DNA of 64,000 nucleotides from Calamus simplicifolius. Its lineage: Eukaryota > Streptophyta > Magnoliopsida > Arecales > Arecaceae. Every line of letters begins with the position of its first letter. Position 1 is the stretch's first letter. A program made the position numbers and the translations under genes. Shown here piece after piece: positions 1 to 11,300 of the stretch. The notes below the pieces were generated by a model. It made no database searches. It was given only the letters and a program-made list of their open reading frames with translations, and was not told the origin of the DNA. The stretch is from assembly GCA_900491605.1 (NCBI GenBank), contig UESW01004419.1, forward strand, positions 404,392 to 468,391, written 5' to 3'.

Positions 1-69
1 GTGGCTAATCACACAATCAGACGGTACGGTAACGGCCCGCACGATTTTTTGAACAAAAGTAATGATTTC

Positions 70-345
70 GGCTAGTTTCGAGCTCGGCTTCGGCTCCGGC
101 CTTGCTTCGACCTCGGATTCGGCTCGACTTTGGCTCCGGCCTTGCTTCGGCCTCGGATTCGGCTCGGCCTCGGCTCCGGCCTCAACTTCGGATTCTGCCT
201 CGGCTCCGGCCTCAACTTCGGATTCGGCTCGGCCTTGGCTTCGACCTCGATCTCAAGCTTTGAGTCCCGCTTCGACCCCGACTTCGAGTCCCACCTCAGC
301 CTTGGCCTCGGATTCGGCCTCGGGCCCCACCTAGGCCTCAATCTC
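70..345. repeat. Low-complexity CGGCTCCGGCCTT/CTTCGGATTCGG repeat in the LTR U3
   Basis: Short imperfect units built on TTCGGCTCCGGCCT and CCTCGGATTCGGCTC repeat about a dozen times. They create stop-free frames on both strands that look like Ser/Ala/Pro-rich or Arg/Pro-rich proteins. I read these as repeat artefacts and not as genes. Confidence 0.7.
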
Positions 346-596
346 GGCACGCTCTCTACTCTCGTGGAATCAACTCCGAATATCGGGTGCAATAATTTAA
401 AACACAAACTACAGCACGGCTTGCCCGCCTGTTATGGCCAGAATCACGGGCAGTTACCAACATACCATACGGTTGCCAGTATTTATGGCGCCTACTCAGC
501 AACGGCGCACCCGCCTACCGTTCACAGAGCCTATCCTACCAAAAGAGGGGATTCGTCGGTTCTAACTACAAGGGGTAAAAGGGACCCCCGGACAGG

Positions 597-605
597 TATA
601 AAAAA
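597..605 (+). promoter_or_regulatory. TATA box of the LTR at 1-825
   Basis: TATAAAAAA lies about 40-50 bases upstream of the ACTCTCTC-rich presumed start of R. The placement is normal for a plant gypsy LTR promoter firing on the plus strand. Confidence 0.5.
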
Positions 606-837
606 GGACCCTAGCTTGCGATGTAGAGGACTGATCTCTACTCTCTCAAAAAAATCCATGTTCTCCAGATTACTGACTTAAGCGTCGGAGGGTCCCCGCC
701 AAAACCACCAGCCCGGGACTTTTCTTGTCGGTTTCCGGCTGAAGGAGGCGATCCAACCATTCCTCTGAAGGCACCAGAAGCCCATCTCTCATCCGACGCA
801 TCCCAGGAGTGATTCGGCAGTAACACTCGGCCTACGT

Positions 838-1187
838 GCACTCGACCAAAAAGTCGGCTAATACTTGGGACTTCATCGCTACCTTGGCCGGAAGGACAGG
901 TCAAACTCCCCCAGCTTAATGGCCCACTTCGCCAGTTCGCCGAAGGTGTCTGGACGGGACAAAATCATCCTGAGCGGCTGGTCCATCAACACCACAATGG
1001 GGTGGGCTTGGAAATAAGACCTGAAACGCTGAGCGAAGACAATCATAGCAAAAATGATCTTTTCGGTTCTGAAGCACCTTGCTAGTATAATAAACCGGCC
1101 TCTACGCCCCGTCGGCATCCATGCGGACGAGCACAGAGCTGACGGCCTCGGAGGAAGCCGCGAGATAGAGGAAAAGCTCCTCCCCAC
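838..1187 (-). pseudogene. gypsy RNase H region, cut short by an LTR insertion
   Basis: HPIVVLMDQPLRMILSRPD and LAKWAIKLGEFDLSFRPR are the linker typical of Tat/Athila-type gypsy pol. A frame change then leads to a short segment (QVLADFLVEC) that ends where the plus-strand LTR starts. The catalytic part of RNase H and the whole integrase are missing from the window. Confidence 0.8.
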
Positions 1188-1261
1188 CCCAGTTTAGACA
1201 ACAACGATAGAGTGGACAAAAATTCCTTCAGCTCTTTAAAGGCATTCTGACACTCCTTTGT

Positions 1262-2293
1262 CTACTCGAAGCCATTGACCTTGCGCAGCGCCTTGAAGAA
1301 AGACATGCATCTCTCTGCCGAGTTGGACAGGAAATGGCTCAGGACTGCCACTCTCCCAGTTAAGCGCTGCACCTCCTTGTTAGCCGAAGGCCTCATGTCG
1401 AGGATGGCTCGAATCTTGTCGGGGTTTGCCTCGATCCCCCGCTGCGTTACCATGAAGCCCAAGAACTTGCCTGTTGTTACCCCGAAAATGCATTTGCAGG
1501 GATTCCGCCTCATCTGAAACCAGCGAAGATTGTTGAAGGTCTTCGCTAGGTCAGCAACATGGTTAGCGGTACGAATACTCTTGGTTAGCATATCGTCCAC
1601 ATACACTTCCATATTGCGCCCAATCTGGTCCTCAAAGACCTTGTTCATCAGCCTCTGATAAGTGACCCCAGCATTTTTTAATCCGAAGGGCATTACCTTG
1701 TAACAGTATATGCCCTTCTTGGTTACAAATGAAGTAGCCTCCTCGTCCGTCGGGTCCATCTTGATTTGGTTATACCCTGAAAAGGCGTCTATGAAACTGA
1801 GGGTCTCGTGCCCAGATGTAGCGTCCACTAGCTGGTCGATCCGAGGCAATGGAAAGCTGTCCTTGGAGCACGCCTTGTTGAGATCGATGAAGTCGACGCA
1901 CATCCTCCAGCTCCCACTGGCTTTGCGGACCATCACTACGTTGGCCAGCCAGTCAGGATAGTGGACCTCCCAAATGTGGCCGACAGCCACCAGCTTGCGG
2001 ACCTCCTCGTCAATGGCCTTCTGTCGATCGAGGGCGAAGCTCCTCTTCCTCTGCCGGATAGACCGGCATTCTGGGTTGATGTTGAGTTAATAGGTAATTA
2101 CCTTTCCGGGTATACTCGGCATGTCAAACGCTAACCAGGCGAAGATATCGAAATTAGCCTGCAAGAAAGCGAAGAGTTGATCTCGCACCCCCTCAGGGAG
2201 TGGGCCCCAACCTGGACTGTTCTCGCCGGGTCCTCCCCCAGCGAAAAGGTCAGCAGGTGCTCGGTCGGCTCCCCTCTCCTCTCCAAATCTCAT
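1262..2293 (-). pseudogene. gypsy reverse transcriptase
   Basis: The frame at 2293-2087 carries the pol lead-in (FAFLQANFDIFAWL). The frame at 1990-1262 carries the RT palm and fingers: NVVMVRKASGSWRMCVDF, LPRIDQLVDATSG, the YNQI motif, MPFGLKNAG and the catalytic YVDDML, then TGRVAVLSHFLS of the connection region. All three catalytic aspartate positions appear to be present. The two frames are offset, so the gene is broken between about 1990 and 2090. Confidence 0.9.
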
Positions 2294-2441
2294 GGGTAAG
2301 TGACTCCGATGCCGGTGCAGCTGTCACCCCCTAAGGACTGAGGGTCGTATGATAATAGAGTGGCATTGGATTCCGCTCTCCCCGCATCTCCCTAACTCCA
2401 CTGATGGGAAACCTTACGAGCAGTCTCTTGGTGGAAATGAA

Positions 2442-2753
2442 TCAATGATGGCATCCAAGAGGTTCAGGCCGGGCCTCCCGAGAATGACGTTGTAGGCCAA
2501 GAAAACTCAGACAACCAGGAAATTCATAAAGATGTGCTTTGACACAGCGGGGTCCTGACTGTGACCAGAGAGTGATTTCTCCCTCGACCCTCACGGAATC
2601 TCTAATGAAGCCCATCAGGGGCGTTGTGACGGGCCAAAGGGAGTTAGGGGACAAGTCCATTCGAACAAAGGCATCATAACTCAAAATATCAACCAAGCTT
2701 TCACTGTCAACTAAGATTCTCTTTACCGGGTGTTTCACGATCGTCATTGACAC
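2442..2753 (-). pseudogene. gypsy aspartic protease (broken)
   Basis: The frame starts MTIVKHPVKRILVDSESLVDIL, shown here in pieces: the conserved lead-in HPVKRILVDS is intact, but the active-site triplet DSG reads DSE. Family members normally have D-S/T-G, so the flap-facing glycine is lost. The frame is offset from the end of gag by a frameshift around 2750. The protease would cleave the Gag-Pol polyprotein; this copy is most likely inactive. Confidence 0.75.
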
Positions 2754-2759
2754 GATGAC

Positions 2760-4406
2760 GTGTCATCATTGTTGCTAACCACCCCCTCTAAGTCCCTTTT
2801 AAAGAAGAAAATTACAAAATCTAGTCCCTCATCCCCCCGCAGCCTCTTGGAGGCGCCGCTTGCCTCCCAGGAAATCATGGCCAATCTTCTCGGTCGGAAC
2901 GTTATCGATGCTGACCTGAGGAGGCGGAGGTGCCGACGGGCCTGGCGCGCTCGGGTTCTCCCTCTGGACAAACTTCCCCAGGTGGTCACACTATGAGGTC
3001 TTCGATCGCCTTCTTCAGCTGGCGACAGTCTTCGATGTCATGGCCGTGGTCCCGATGGAAGCGATAGTAGAAATTTTTGTTGCGAGGGGTCCCTGACTTC
3101 AGGGAGAAGGGCGTGAAGATATGACTCGCCCTCGATCTCCATCAGGATGTGGATATCGGGACGAGCAGAGGGGTGAAGGGTCCCTAGGAGCGAGCGCTTA
3201 TTGTCGATTGTCCGGCCGACGGGAAGGCTCAAGCCTCCTGGGTCGAGCCTCAGCAGGCTCGGGACGGGCTTTCTTCTTACTGAAAACCCCGTCCGCCTCG
3301 CGCCGGGAAGAGTCGACCTCATCGGCGCGGATATACTTCTGCGCCCGGTCAGCAGCTCGGCATAAGAACCGAGGAGCTTCTTGTCGAGGGAATAAGTGAA
3401 GCGGGATGGACGAAGCCCTCGCTTCAAGGCCAGAGTGGCCATCGAGTCCTCGAGGTTGTAGACCTCAAGAGCAGCCTCCTTGAATCGGGCGACGAAATCC
3501 CTCAGTAACTCGCCGCTCCTCTGCTGGATGGAGAACAAACTGTACGCCACTTGTGGGATCTTTCGGCATGCGTCAAAGTGTACCAAAAAAGCCCTCTCCA
3601 GCTGCCGGAAGGAGTTGATGCTGCGCGGCGACAAGCGGGAGTACCAAGCTCGAGCTGCCTTCCTCAGGGTGGCGGGGAAGGCGATGCAGAGAAGGGAATC
3701 GATCGCCCCCTGGACCTGCATGAGGACCTTGTAACTCTCCAGATGGTCCAAGGGATCGATGGTGCCATCGTACGGGTCTAGCTGAGGAAGGCAGAACCAA
3801 TCAAGATCGGCTCCATGATGCGGTAGGATAGTGGAGGATGGCTAGTAATCCGCCTCCGACGGGTTGGTGATCCTGCGGCTGAGCTTCTCCAGCAGCTGGT
3901 TGTACTCGTCTAGTCGTCACTTAGCCCGGCGAGTGATTCAACTGTCAAAGAACCCTTCTCTCAAAGATCCCAAGGATGGAGAGGGGTGGCGTTGATGCGA
4001 ACGCGTGCGCTCCGTGTCCTTCCCATGCCGGCATGGCGAGAAGGGGATCGAAGCCTCTTAAAGGCCTCCCGGCAATGATGCCTAGGCGAAGCGCGGCGAT
4101 GGCGGACCTTCCGAAAGGAAGACCTTCCTTGAATGTACTGCTAGCTGGGCTGGACCATCCCTGGGACCAACGAGGGCGGTACCGGGTGCCGCTGCGCGAC
4201 TGCCGCTGCAGCACCTGAACCGTCATCACCAACGATTGGACCTACATGGTTAGGGCGGCGATCCGATCGTCTTGTTGCGATGGCGGTGGCGATGACGGTG
4301 CGGGAACGCTGACCTGGGGAGCAAGGGAACCGACCTCCGATGGCTCGGCTCCCTGGCGATGCCTCCGACGTAGCTGGTGGAAACCTTGTTCATGTGTCAC
4401 CACCAT
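2760..4406 (-). pseudogene. gypsy gag polyprotein (broken)
   Basis: Gag begins at an ATG at 4404-4406, followed by a Pro/Gln-rich N-terminus that meets a stop near 4240. The structured Retrotrans_gag domain is the frame at 3751-3038, recognisable by AFPATLRKAARAWYSRL and FLVHFDACRKI. Downstream gag sequence leading to the protease, including EGVVSNNDD, lies at 2989-2744. Several frame changes separate these parts. Gag would form the virus-like particle in the cytoplasm. The identification of the central domain is firm; the N-terminus is placed by position only. Confidence 0.8.
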
Positions 4407-4454
4407 CTTTTTGACTACTCAGGGAAGAAAAGTCTGTAGCTGGTAGAGGTAGGC

Positions 4455-4640
4455 ACTGGGCCGTGCCGTGCACGGCCCATGGCATGGCACGACCCAGGCC
4501 TATATGGGTCGTGCCAGGCACGGCCCCGTATACCGTGCCGTGCCGGGCGCGAAAATTTTTTTCTATTGGCCCAGCACGGCACGGCCTATGACGGGTCTAG
4601 GCCGGCCTGCCGTGCCAGGCAACTGCTTTTTTTTTTAACA
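4455..4640. repeat. GTGCCGTGCC-rich palindromic repeat, possibly the end of a hAT-type DNA transposon
   Basis: Several copies of GGGCCGTGCC, CGTGCCGTGCC and their reverse complements (GGCACGGCCC) occur within 190 bases, giving strong hairpin potential. Such GGCCC/GTGCC subterminal palindromes are common in plant hAT elements, but I see no clear terminal inverted repeat or 8-bp duplication. It lies between the decayed gypsy element and the last visible exon of the UBP6-like gene. Confidence 0.45.
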
Positions 4641-5318
4641 GAGCCGTGCCATTATTTGATGTTTTTTTTCTCATTGTTTCTTTCCAACAGAAAACTGGAA
4701 AGGCTTTGAAAAAGTTTTGCCACTTACAAATTCCCTTTAACTTTGTGATTGGTCAGGTTATCTGAATGCCCATTTTTCTCCCCTAAAACCAAAACAACCT
4801 CCATTTTCTCTGTTTCTTTTCTCCGGCATTTTATGTCATTATGATTTGACAAAGGTGGTTGGATGCATCTTTGAGAATGCCAAGGTGCCCTTGTCAATCT
4901 CATTGTAAGTATGGAGTTGTATGCTCCTGTCTTATATCTCTTATCACTAATACACTCCAATTTGATCCATGTCAAGTTGGAATCAAAGCAAGATTTAATA
5001 CAACAAAGATCTCATAACTGCAAGGACAGCTCTATGCACCCATAGACAAAATCTGTCACAAGTCATCAAAGTGAGAATACCGGCCACTAAAAGGAGTGTG
5101 CAAGTTATGGGCAAACCAAGTCAAACTCTGCTAATTCGGAACTAACTCCGTGCAGAAGAAGGATCCCAATCATCAGAACAAGAACCTCAAGGAGATCCAA
5201 TGTGTGACAAAAAGGAGGGAAAACACTTATTTGGAACAATAAGTATTATGCAAAACTACCATAAACTGAATCCGAAATGTTACCATTAAGAGCTCAGGAT
5301 GCAACTTAAGCAAAATAC
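4641..5318. other. AT-rich DNA downstream of the last visible UBP6-like exon
   Basis: This stretch begins right after the donor site of exon 8 (GT at 5318-5317 on the minus strand), so it is intron or degenerate downstream DNA. I searched both strands for the next UBP6 exons (the segment after YTLSQSL and the His box) and found nothing similar. An 83-residue minus-strand frame at 4975-4724 resembles no family I know. Confidence 0.5.
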
Positions 5319-5395
5319 CTTGGTTCTGGTGGTTCTGATGATCGAAGAGACTGAGACAGTGTATAAATTAGTTGGGTCCAACATTCCTCAGCATC
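5319..5395 (-). CDS. UBP6: UBP6-like exon 8 (last visible)
   Basis: Encodes DAEECWTQLIYTLSQSL followed by a Ser/Pro-rich tail, ending in the donor GTATTT with a split codon. The DAEE-W motif is a conserved USP box. No later exon was found to the left. Confidence 0.92.
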
Positions 5396-8300
5396 CTAGC
5401 ATATGTTAACAGAAAGAAGCATAAGGCTTAAAAATCAAAGATTTTGATTTTGGCTGCAAAATAAAGTTAAAGAGTTGAAAAACCTGTTGCATGTAAACAC
5501 CATTGTGCTGCTGTGCAAATTGGGGATATTTTTTACGCAATATCTGACCAAAAAGACCATCCAAACATTAAAAAAATACAAACGACAAGATAGCATATCA
5601 CATCATCTATTACTAATTGTTTTCTGCACAAGTATACGAGGCACATGATTAGAAAGTCATTTATAAGAAGCAGCCTGATTGCAGTAAAAACTCTAAAAGT
5701 TCAACCACTCGAAAGAAAACGGTCCACTACGAGTTCAGTGATCACCCAACTTCGTAATCCTAAAAGGAGGAAGGAATAAAAGTGTACTCAAAAAACTTAT
5801 CAGACATGATGCCATGATACAGTCATAATCATTTTTGTCTTGAACCTGTTATCTAAAAGCAGAAGATATATGTGAACTTATCTAATAAAATGAAGGTCCC
5901 ATGGTTTGCATGAACAGATGCTTATGCTATGCTATACAATCAAAAATATGCCATTAAAGCTTGGGGATTTCTTTTGTCTATGGTATGTGTTTGGTCAAGG
6001 GACCACATAATGCAGTGCATTTTGCAGGCCACATAAGCACTTGGCATTTTAAATGCTTATATACTAATAGAAATGTATTGTATACATTATAGAAAAATTA
6101 GTAACAATACTCGACTCATTTAAGCCTTTTCCCAACTACATGGGGTCGGCTACAAGAATCTGCTTCCTCCACTCTACTCTATTTAGGACTAAGTCGACAC
6201 TCAAATTATAAATAGTTATATCTCTCTTAATTATTTCTTTTCATGTTAGTTTAAGTCTACCTCTTTCTCTATCATTACCATGAACTGTTAAAAGATCACT
6301 CTTTCTAACTGGAGCATTTAAAGGTCTTCGTTGTAAATGTCCAAACCACCGTAATCGATTTTCTCTTATTTTATCTTTAATTGGAACTACTCCTATCATT
6401 TCTTGTATATGTTTATTTCTAATTCCATCTTTTAAAGTTTCATAACATATCCATCTTAACATGCACATTTCTGTTACACTTAATTTATACATATGTTGTC
6501 TCAGTATTGCCCAACAGTCTGTTTCATATAGCATAGCTAGCCTAATAGCGATTTTATAAAATTTTTCTTTCAATTTTAATGGAATGCATCGATCATACAA
6601 TACTTTTGAAGTACTCCTCCATTTAACCCATCAAGTTTTAACTCTATGATTCACATTTTTACCTATTTCAACTTCTTGCTGGATAATTAATCCCAAACAC
6701 CTAAATTTTTCATTCCTTGATATCTCTTGGCTTGCAATCTTCACTATCTCTTCATTTGTATTTCTAACTAAAATCTCTTCATTTATATTTCTACTTTCAC
6801 TAAAATTACATTTTCTGTATTCAATTTTAATTCTACTAATCTTGAAACCTTTAGAATCTAAAGTATCTCTCCAAATCTCTAGTTTAGCATTTACTACATA
6901 TTTAGTTTCATCAATCAACACTATATCGTCTACAAATAACATACATCATGGAATATCATTTTGAATATGTTCAATTAATTCATCCATAACTACTGCAAAA
7001 AAATACGAACTTAAAGCGAATCCTTGATGTAAACCTATAGTAATTGGAAACTCACTAGTTTTTTCTATTATTGTTTTAACAATAGCTATTGCTCTATCAT
7101 ACATATCTTTTATCAATTCTATATACCTTTTGTAACTCTATTTTTCTCTAAAGCCAACCAAATTATTTCTCCAAGTACTCTATCATATACTTTCTCTAAA
7201 TCGATAAAGACTATATAATCTTTTTTTTTTCTTTTCTCTATATCTTTTCATCAATCTTCTTAATAGATAAATAGCTTTTATAGTCGATCTTCCAAGCATA
7301 AATCTAAATTGATTATTTGACACCAAAGTTTTAGCTTTTATAACTCTGCCAAGGCCAATCCCAAGCCTGAGTAAAGGAGAAGGGTTGCGTTAGGTAGCTG
7401 ACAGCCAGCGTAAAACTCTGTCAGATCCCCTAAAACATGAATATGCTAAAGAAGCATATTCATGTAGCCGATCCCATGTAGTTGAGTTGAGTTTAAAGTT
7501 TCAACTCTTATTCGATTTTCTATTTACTTTCTCCTATAATTTTATTGTATGACTCATCAACTTAATCCCTCTATAATTTGCATAGTTTTGAATATCTTTA
7601 TTTTTGTATTTAGGTATTAATATACTTTTTCTTCAATTATCAGACATTTTTGCCACTTAGTAACAATATCATCTAAAATTAGTCTTTGCTACTTAATATT
7701 TCATTTATAGGATCAAAAATTATAGGGTAATTGTCATGCGGGTAATTGTCACGCTGACATCATCACTACACATGTTGACCTGCCTGAAATCATAGAAGAT
7801 CTCCTTTAACATCAAACAATTCCATCGGATTGAGTATAACTGTATGTGTGATAGCATCTACTATACCAGGAATACCAATTAACTCAATTCTTGCAATTGC
7901 TCAGGATACCCTTTTTTTAGCTTTTAGGTCTATTTCTTAGTTCAAGATTCCTCTTACTAACTAGAATAAAAGAATTAGTAGCTCTGTTCCAAAATCCACA
8001 GCCAACCCAAGCATTAGCTTGAACCTGTCATATTTGCATGATGTGCATGAGAGTAGCCACATGTGTTGGTGTTGCAAGGCTAAAAGATCCAATGTATGCA
8101 GTCTCACTACGCATGCAACTGCACAATGCGAACCCAACTGCATATAAGTTCTCAAAGCAATAAACAAGCTGTCTTCTCAGGCCATATGTGGCCCAATCGC
8201 ATAAAATAGACACATAAAGTGTGCAGTGTGATCAGCAGGCCACATACACATGCAGCTGCATATGTGGCCTTATGCACTGCATTTTAAAATAAAGAAAATT

Positions 8301-11300
8301 GGATGGCTCAGAATGTCTTTTTTGAAGAAAGGATGCTATGTCAGGTAATCGTGAAGCTCCACACAAAAGCATAAGACAGACAAGCAAGCATGTATCATGA
8401 TTTCATGAACATAGCAAGGCCTGCACCAATTATTTTATTGCAAACATTTCAAAAATTTCTTCCATATTGGGAAAAAATTGAGATGACCCAAAATCTTAGG
8501 TTGGAAACAACGGTTACCCTTTTCATCCAGACTCTAAAGCAAAATAACAGTTAACTTGATTTTGATACCATTTGCAGTTAACTCCATATCTAAGGCCACA
8601 TACTCTAACACAAAGTGCCAGATACAGCAGCAACTCTCCTCAAGCAAAAAAAAATTGAGCAATAATGCTAACTCCAAGAACAATAGTCCACTTTCTCCTT
8701 TACTAAGGATGTTGTTTCTATTAAAAAACCATTATTAGATGAGCCTACAAGACAGATAAAGGGACAAATATATGAGAATGATCATTGTAGGATAAATATT
8801 TGCAATTTTAAAAGTGTTTTGAGGAGAACTGACCGACAAAAACTGTAATGGTGCGACAGGCTTGACATTTCGATCCAGTTCACTAAAAAGATCACGAATT
8901 GCAACAGTCAAAAGATGCGAGTACTGATCCAAGTCACTGCTTCTTCCAGAATTTGTATAGCTGCATGCAGATAACAAGACATATATGAGCTAAATAAAGA
9001 CAACAAAAATTTAAAAAGCACAACATGCACCTTGATATGGCATTATAGCTGTTCCATATAAAACACCCCAAAAAAAAAAAAAAAACTCAAAGAAAATGGA
9101 ACTCACCTCACTAATGCTGACTTCAACTCTGGAACTAAATGAAGGCACTGCAAAGTTGAATTCATGTAACAAGTGTTTCCCAGGTTATAAAGACCAGCAC
9201 CATGACCCTGGCAATGGTAAAGGACAACTTGGTATTATGACAAGTTGGAAGGATGGGTTTCTGTGAAGGCACGTCATGTTGTGCACCTTCCTTTTTGATT
9301 AAATCCAGGAAAGGCCGCTATCAACAATGCCACAAGGATACTAAAGATCACACAATGAATAGCTACTGCATTTAAATCCCAAATATAATTTTATGACATG
9401 ATGATGCCATCCCAAGAAATGAATTGCCGAGTTTCCATTTGCACAAACCTTGCAGTTACGATGACATAGCCTGATTTCGCATATTCTATCACAAACTGGA
9501 AGCTAATGATTCATGACAACTTAACAATTATTCATAGCAACGATTCATGACAACTTAACAATTATTTATAGCAACGATTCATGACAACTTAACAATTATT
9601 CATAGCAACAGCATCAATAGCTTAATTCAAAATACACTTTTTGGCTCCAATATTCCTCTTCTCATTTGCCTAATTGCAGTTCTTAGTGTGACTATAGGAT
9701 TTAAGCATCTACCGTTGCTTTTGGTCTCAGGTATAGAGGCAAATATAGATAACCAATTTTCACATCTAGACAAATTTCCTATTTCTTTCAAATCTAGACA
9801 AATCTCCTATCCCCTTCAAACATAAGTTTTCCATTGCAATATTAGTCCTAGGAGGATCACTATTATGTTCCATTCTTGAATTTTCTATATAAACAATTAT
9901 TACAAGCAAAGGGACAAAAGGGAACAAATAAAAGAAACAAGCCATTCCATATAGCAGGAGTTGGCACATAAATAGCATGACAGATCAGCTTATGGCTCAA
10001 ACACAAGTTAACCCAGACAATGGATGTCATTTCCTCCCACCCAACCCTGCCACACTAAAGGACATCAACAATTTACATCTTCATATTCTCATCTTTCAAA
10101 TTGTTTCTGATGCCGTATCCTTATCTGGAAATTAGAAGCTGTAGAAACCAAAAAAAAATCATCATCTGATCGTGTGGTACAATACTGGTTATATGTGGAG
10201 GCATATAGATGTATCCACAATTTCAGGAAGAACAGTCTGCTGGACAGGACAAGATTTTAGTGCTAGCTGAACTAAGGAGCTCTGGTCCAGATGGCAATGT
10301 CCATTCCACTGCAAGTCTTGCCAAATGATTGTCAAACACTATTGAATGGTCAAACACATGTGGTCCAATCCCCTACTTCTGGAAACAAGAGTTTAGACTT
10401 ATATTTTGGATTCTTTTAAATAAATACAGAAAGAAAGATGCTTTTTCTATAACATATGGCAGCAAGTACAGTTGTAAAATCAGCAGGAAGAGCACCCCCT
10501 TCCCCAACACCTAGCCCGGGGAAAAAAAAAAAAAAAAGGCAACCGCATTGAAAATGTCAAAAAGTACTTTGCTATTAAGAATCAGAAATTCAAAGGGGTA
10601 CCTCAAGTAGCAAAAAGAATTTCACGAAGATAATGTGTTGTTTGACTAGAAAGTCTGTGAGACAAACAATCAAATAAGCTCTCAGAAGACAGGTAGATAA
10701 AACACTGAAAGACAATGTCAAGAACCATGTGACAAATAGGGTTATCAATTAATGCATGTACTGGATTTGAGAAAGACCATGATTAGTATTAATGGCTGCA
10801 AAAGAAATGCACCAACTTTTCCAAGTGCAAAAAACAATTAGAGCTTAAACTGCAGTTCTGCTATGAGCAAAAAATATATCAATAAACAACCTATCAGTTC
10901 TTGACTTCCAGTTCACAACAATAAAAGTCACTAATACATCTTGCAATTAGCATAACAAGTCCTCGCCCTGTAGCCAACAACCAAATATATTTCCTAGTTG
11001 GCTCAATGCAAGTTTTTGTGAAAGCATAATGCAAATTTGATAACTAGAGCAAACAAATCACTCGTTCACAGCTTTCTAGAAACTTAGGAGGCATCCTCTC
11101 ATCTCCATCATTGTTCTGTGGATGTCTTAATATTCTTCTCTTTGACCAAGTTCACCAGTAAAAAAAAAAAAACACTACTACCGTAGCCAAAATTTGATGA
11201 TATGGTAAATTGAAAATTTTCACTCAACAAGCTCTTGATCACTAAAATATCACATCAGACAACTGCATGAGATCTCCCTTAAGTCTACTGCAACTCTTTT

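Larger units (their letters stand above)
1..825 (+). mobile_element. LTR of a gypsy-type retrotransposon (right end or solo LTR), plus orientation
   Basis: The sequence has the layout of a plant Ty3/gypsy LTR read on the plus strand: a GC-rich U3, a TATA box at 597-605, a short stretch ending in a CTCTC-rich start region, the motif GCGTCGGAGGG near 683, and a terminal CA at 824-825. Immediately after 825 the sequence is RNase H coding DNA of another gypsy element on the minus strand, interrupted in the middle of the domain. The LTR therefore appears to have inserted into that older element. Its left end is outside the window, so I cannot tell a solo LTR from the 3' LTR of a complete element. 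Confidence 0.65.
826..4406 (-). mobile_element. Decayed Ty3/gypsy retrotransposon internal region (gag-PR-RT-RNase H), minus strand
   Basis: Reading right to left the order is gag, protease, reverse transcriptase and RNase H, the gypsy order up to RNase H. Integrase is not present: the RNase H domain stops at 826, where a plus-strand LTR begins. No 5' LTR is visible to the right of the gag start near 4406. Frames are broken repeatedly, so it cannot move by itself. It sits downstream of, or inside a distal intron of, the UBP6-like gene and is transcribed in the same direction as that gene. Confidence 0.85.
6110..7700 (-). mobile_element. RTE-type non-LTR retrotransposon (LINE), 5'-truncated, minus strand
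   Basis: Reading right to left, RT motifs appear in order though in broken frames: NYRGIKLMSHT near 7590-7545, NQFRFMLGRST near 7315-7280, VFIDLEK near 7210, a LHQG-like segment near 7030, then LFVDDIVL at 6942-6910 (family motif LFADDIVL), KIEYRKCNFS near 6830-6800, and the C-terminal MLYETDCWAI, MLRWICYET, RLRWFGHLQRR at 6600-6241. The 3' end near 6115-6165 has the common plant RTE tail motif CTACATGGGGTCGGCTAC. Endonuclease is not seen, so the copy is 5'-truncated. Several stops show it is dead. Confidence 0.85.
5544..8833 (-). other. UBP6-like intron 6, carrying a LINE
   Basis: 3.3-kb intron. The segment 5544-6110 is AT-rich with no recognisable content. 6110-7700 is an RTE-type LINE in the same orientation as the gene. 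7740-8833 is AT-rich; a GGCCATATGTGGCC-like motif and its relative TGCATATGTGGCC flank 8180-8265 and may be a small inverted repeat, but otherwise nothing coding is seen. Confidence 0.75.

Noticed and set aside
130..681. 183-residue plus-strand frame at the left edge
   Set aside because: It lies in the repeat-rich U3 of an LTR and runs through the TATA box; it is not a gene.
4641..5318. Possible further UBP6 exons
   Set aside because: Neither strand encodes anything similar to the USP segment that should follow YTLSQSL, and a TTCCAACAG acceptor-like site near 4690 is on the wrong strand.
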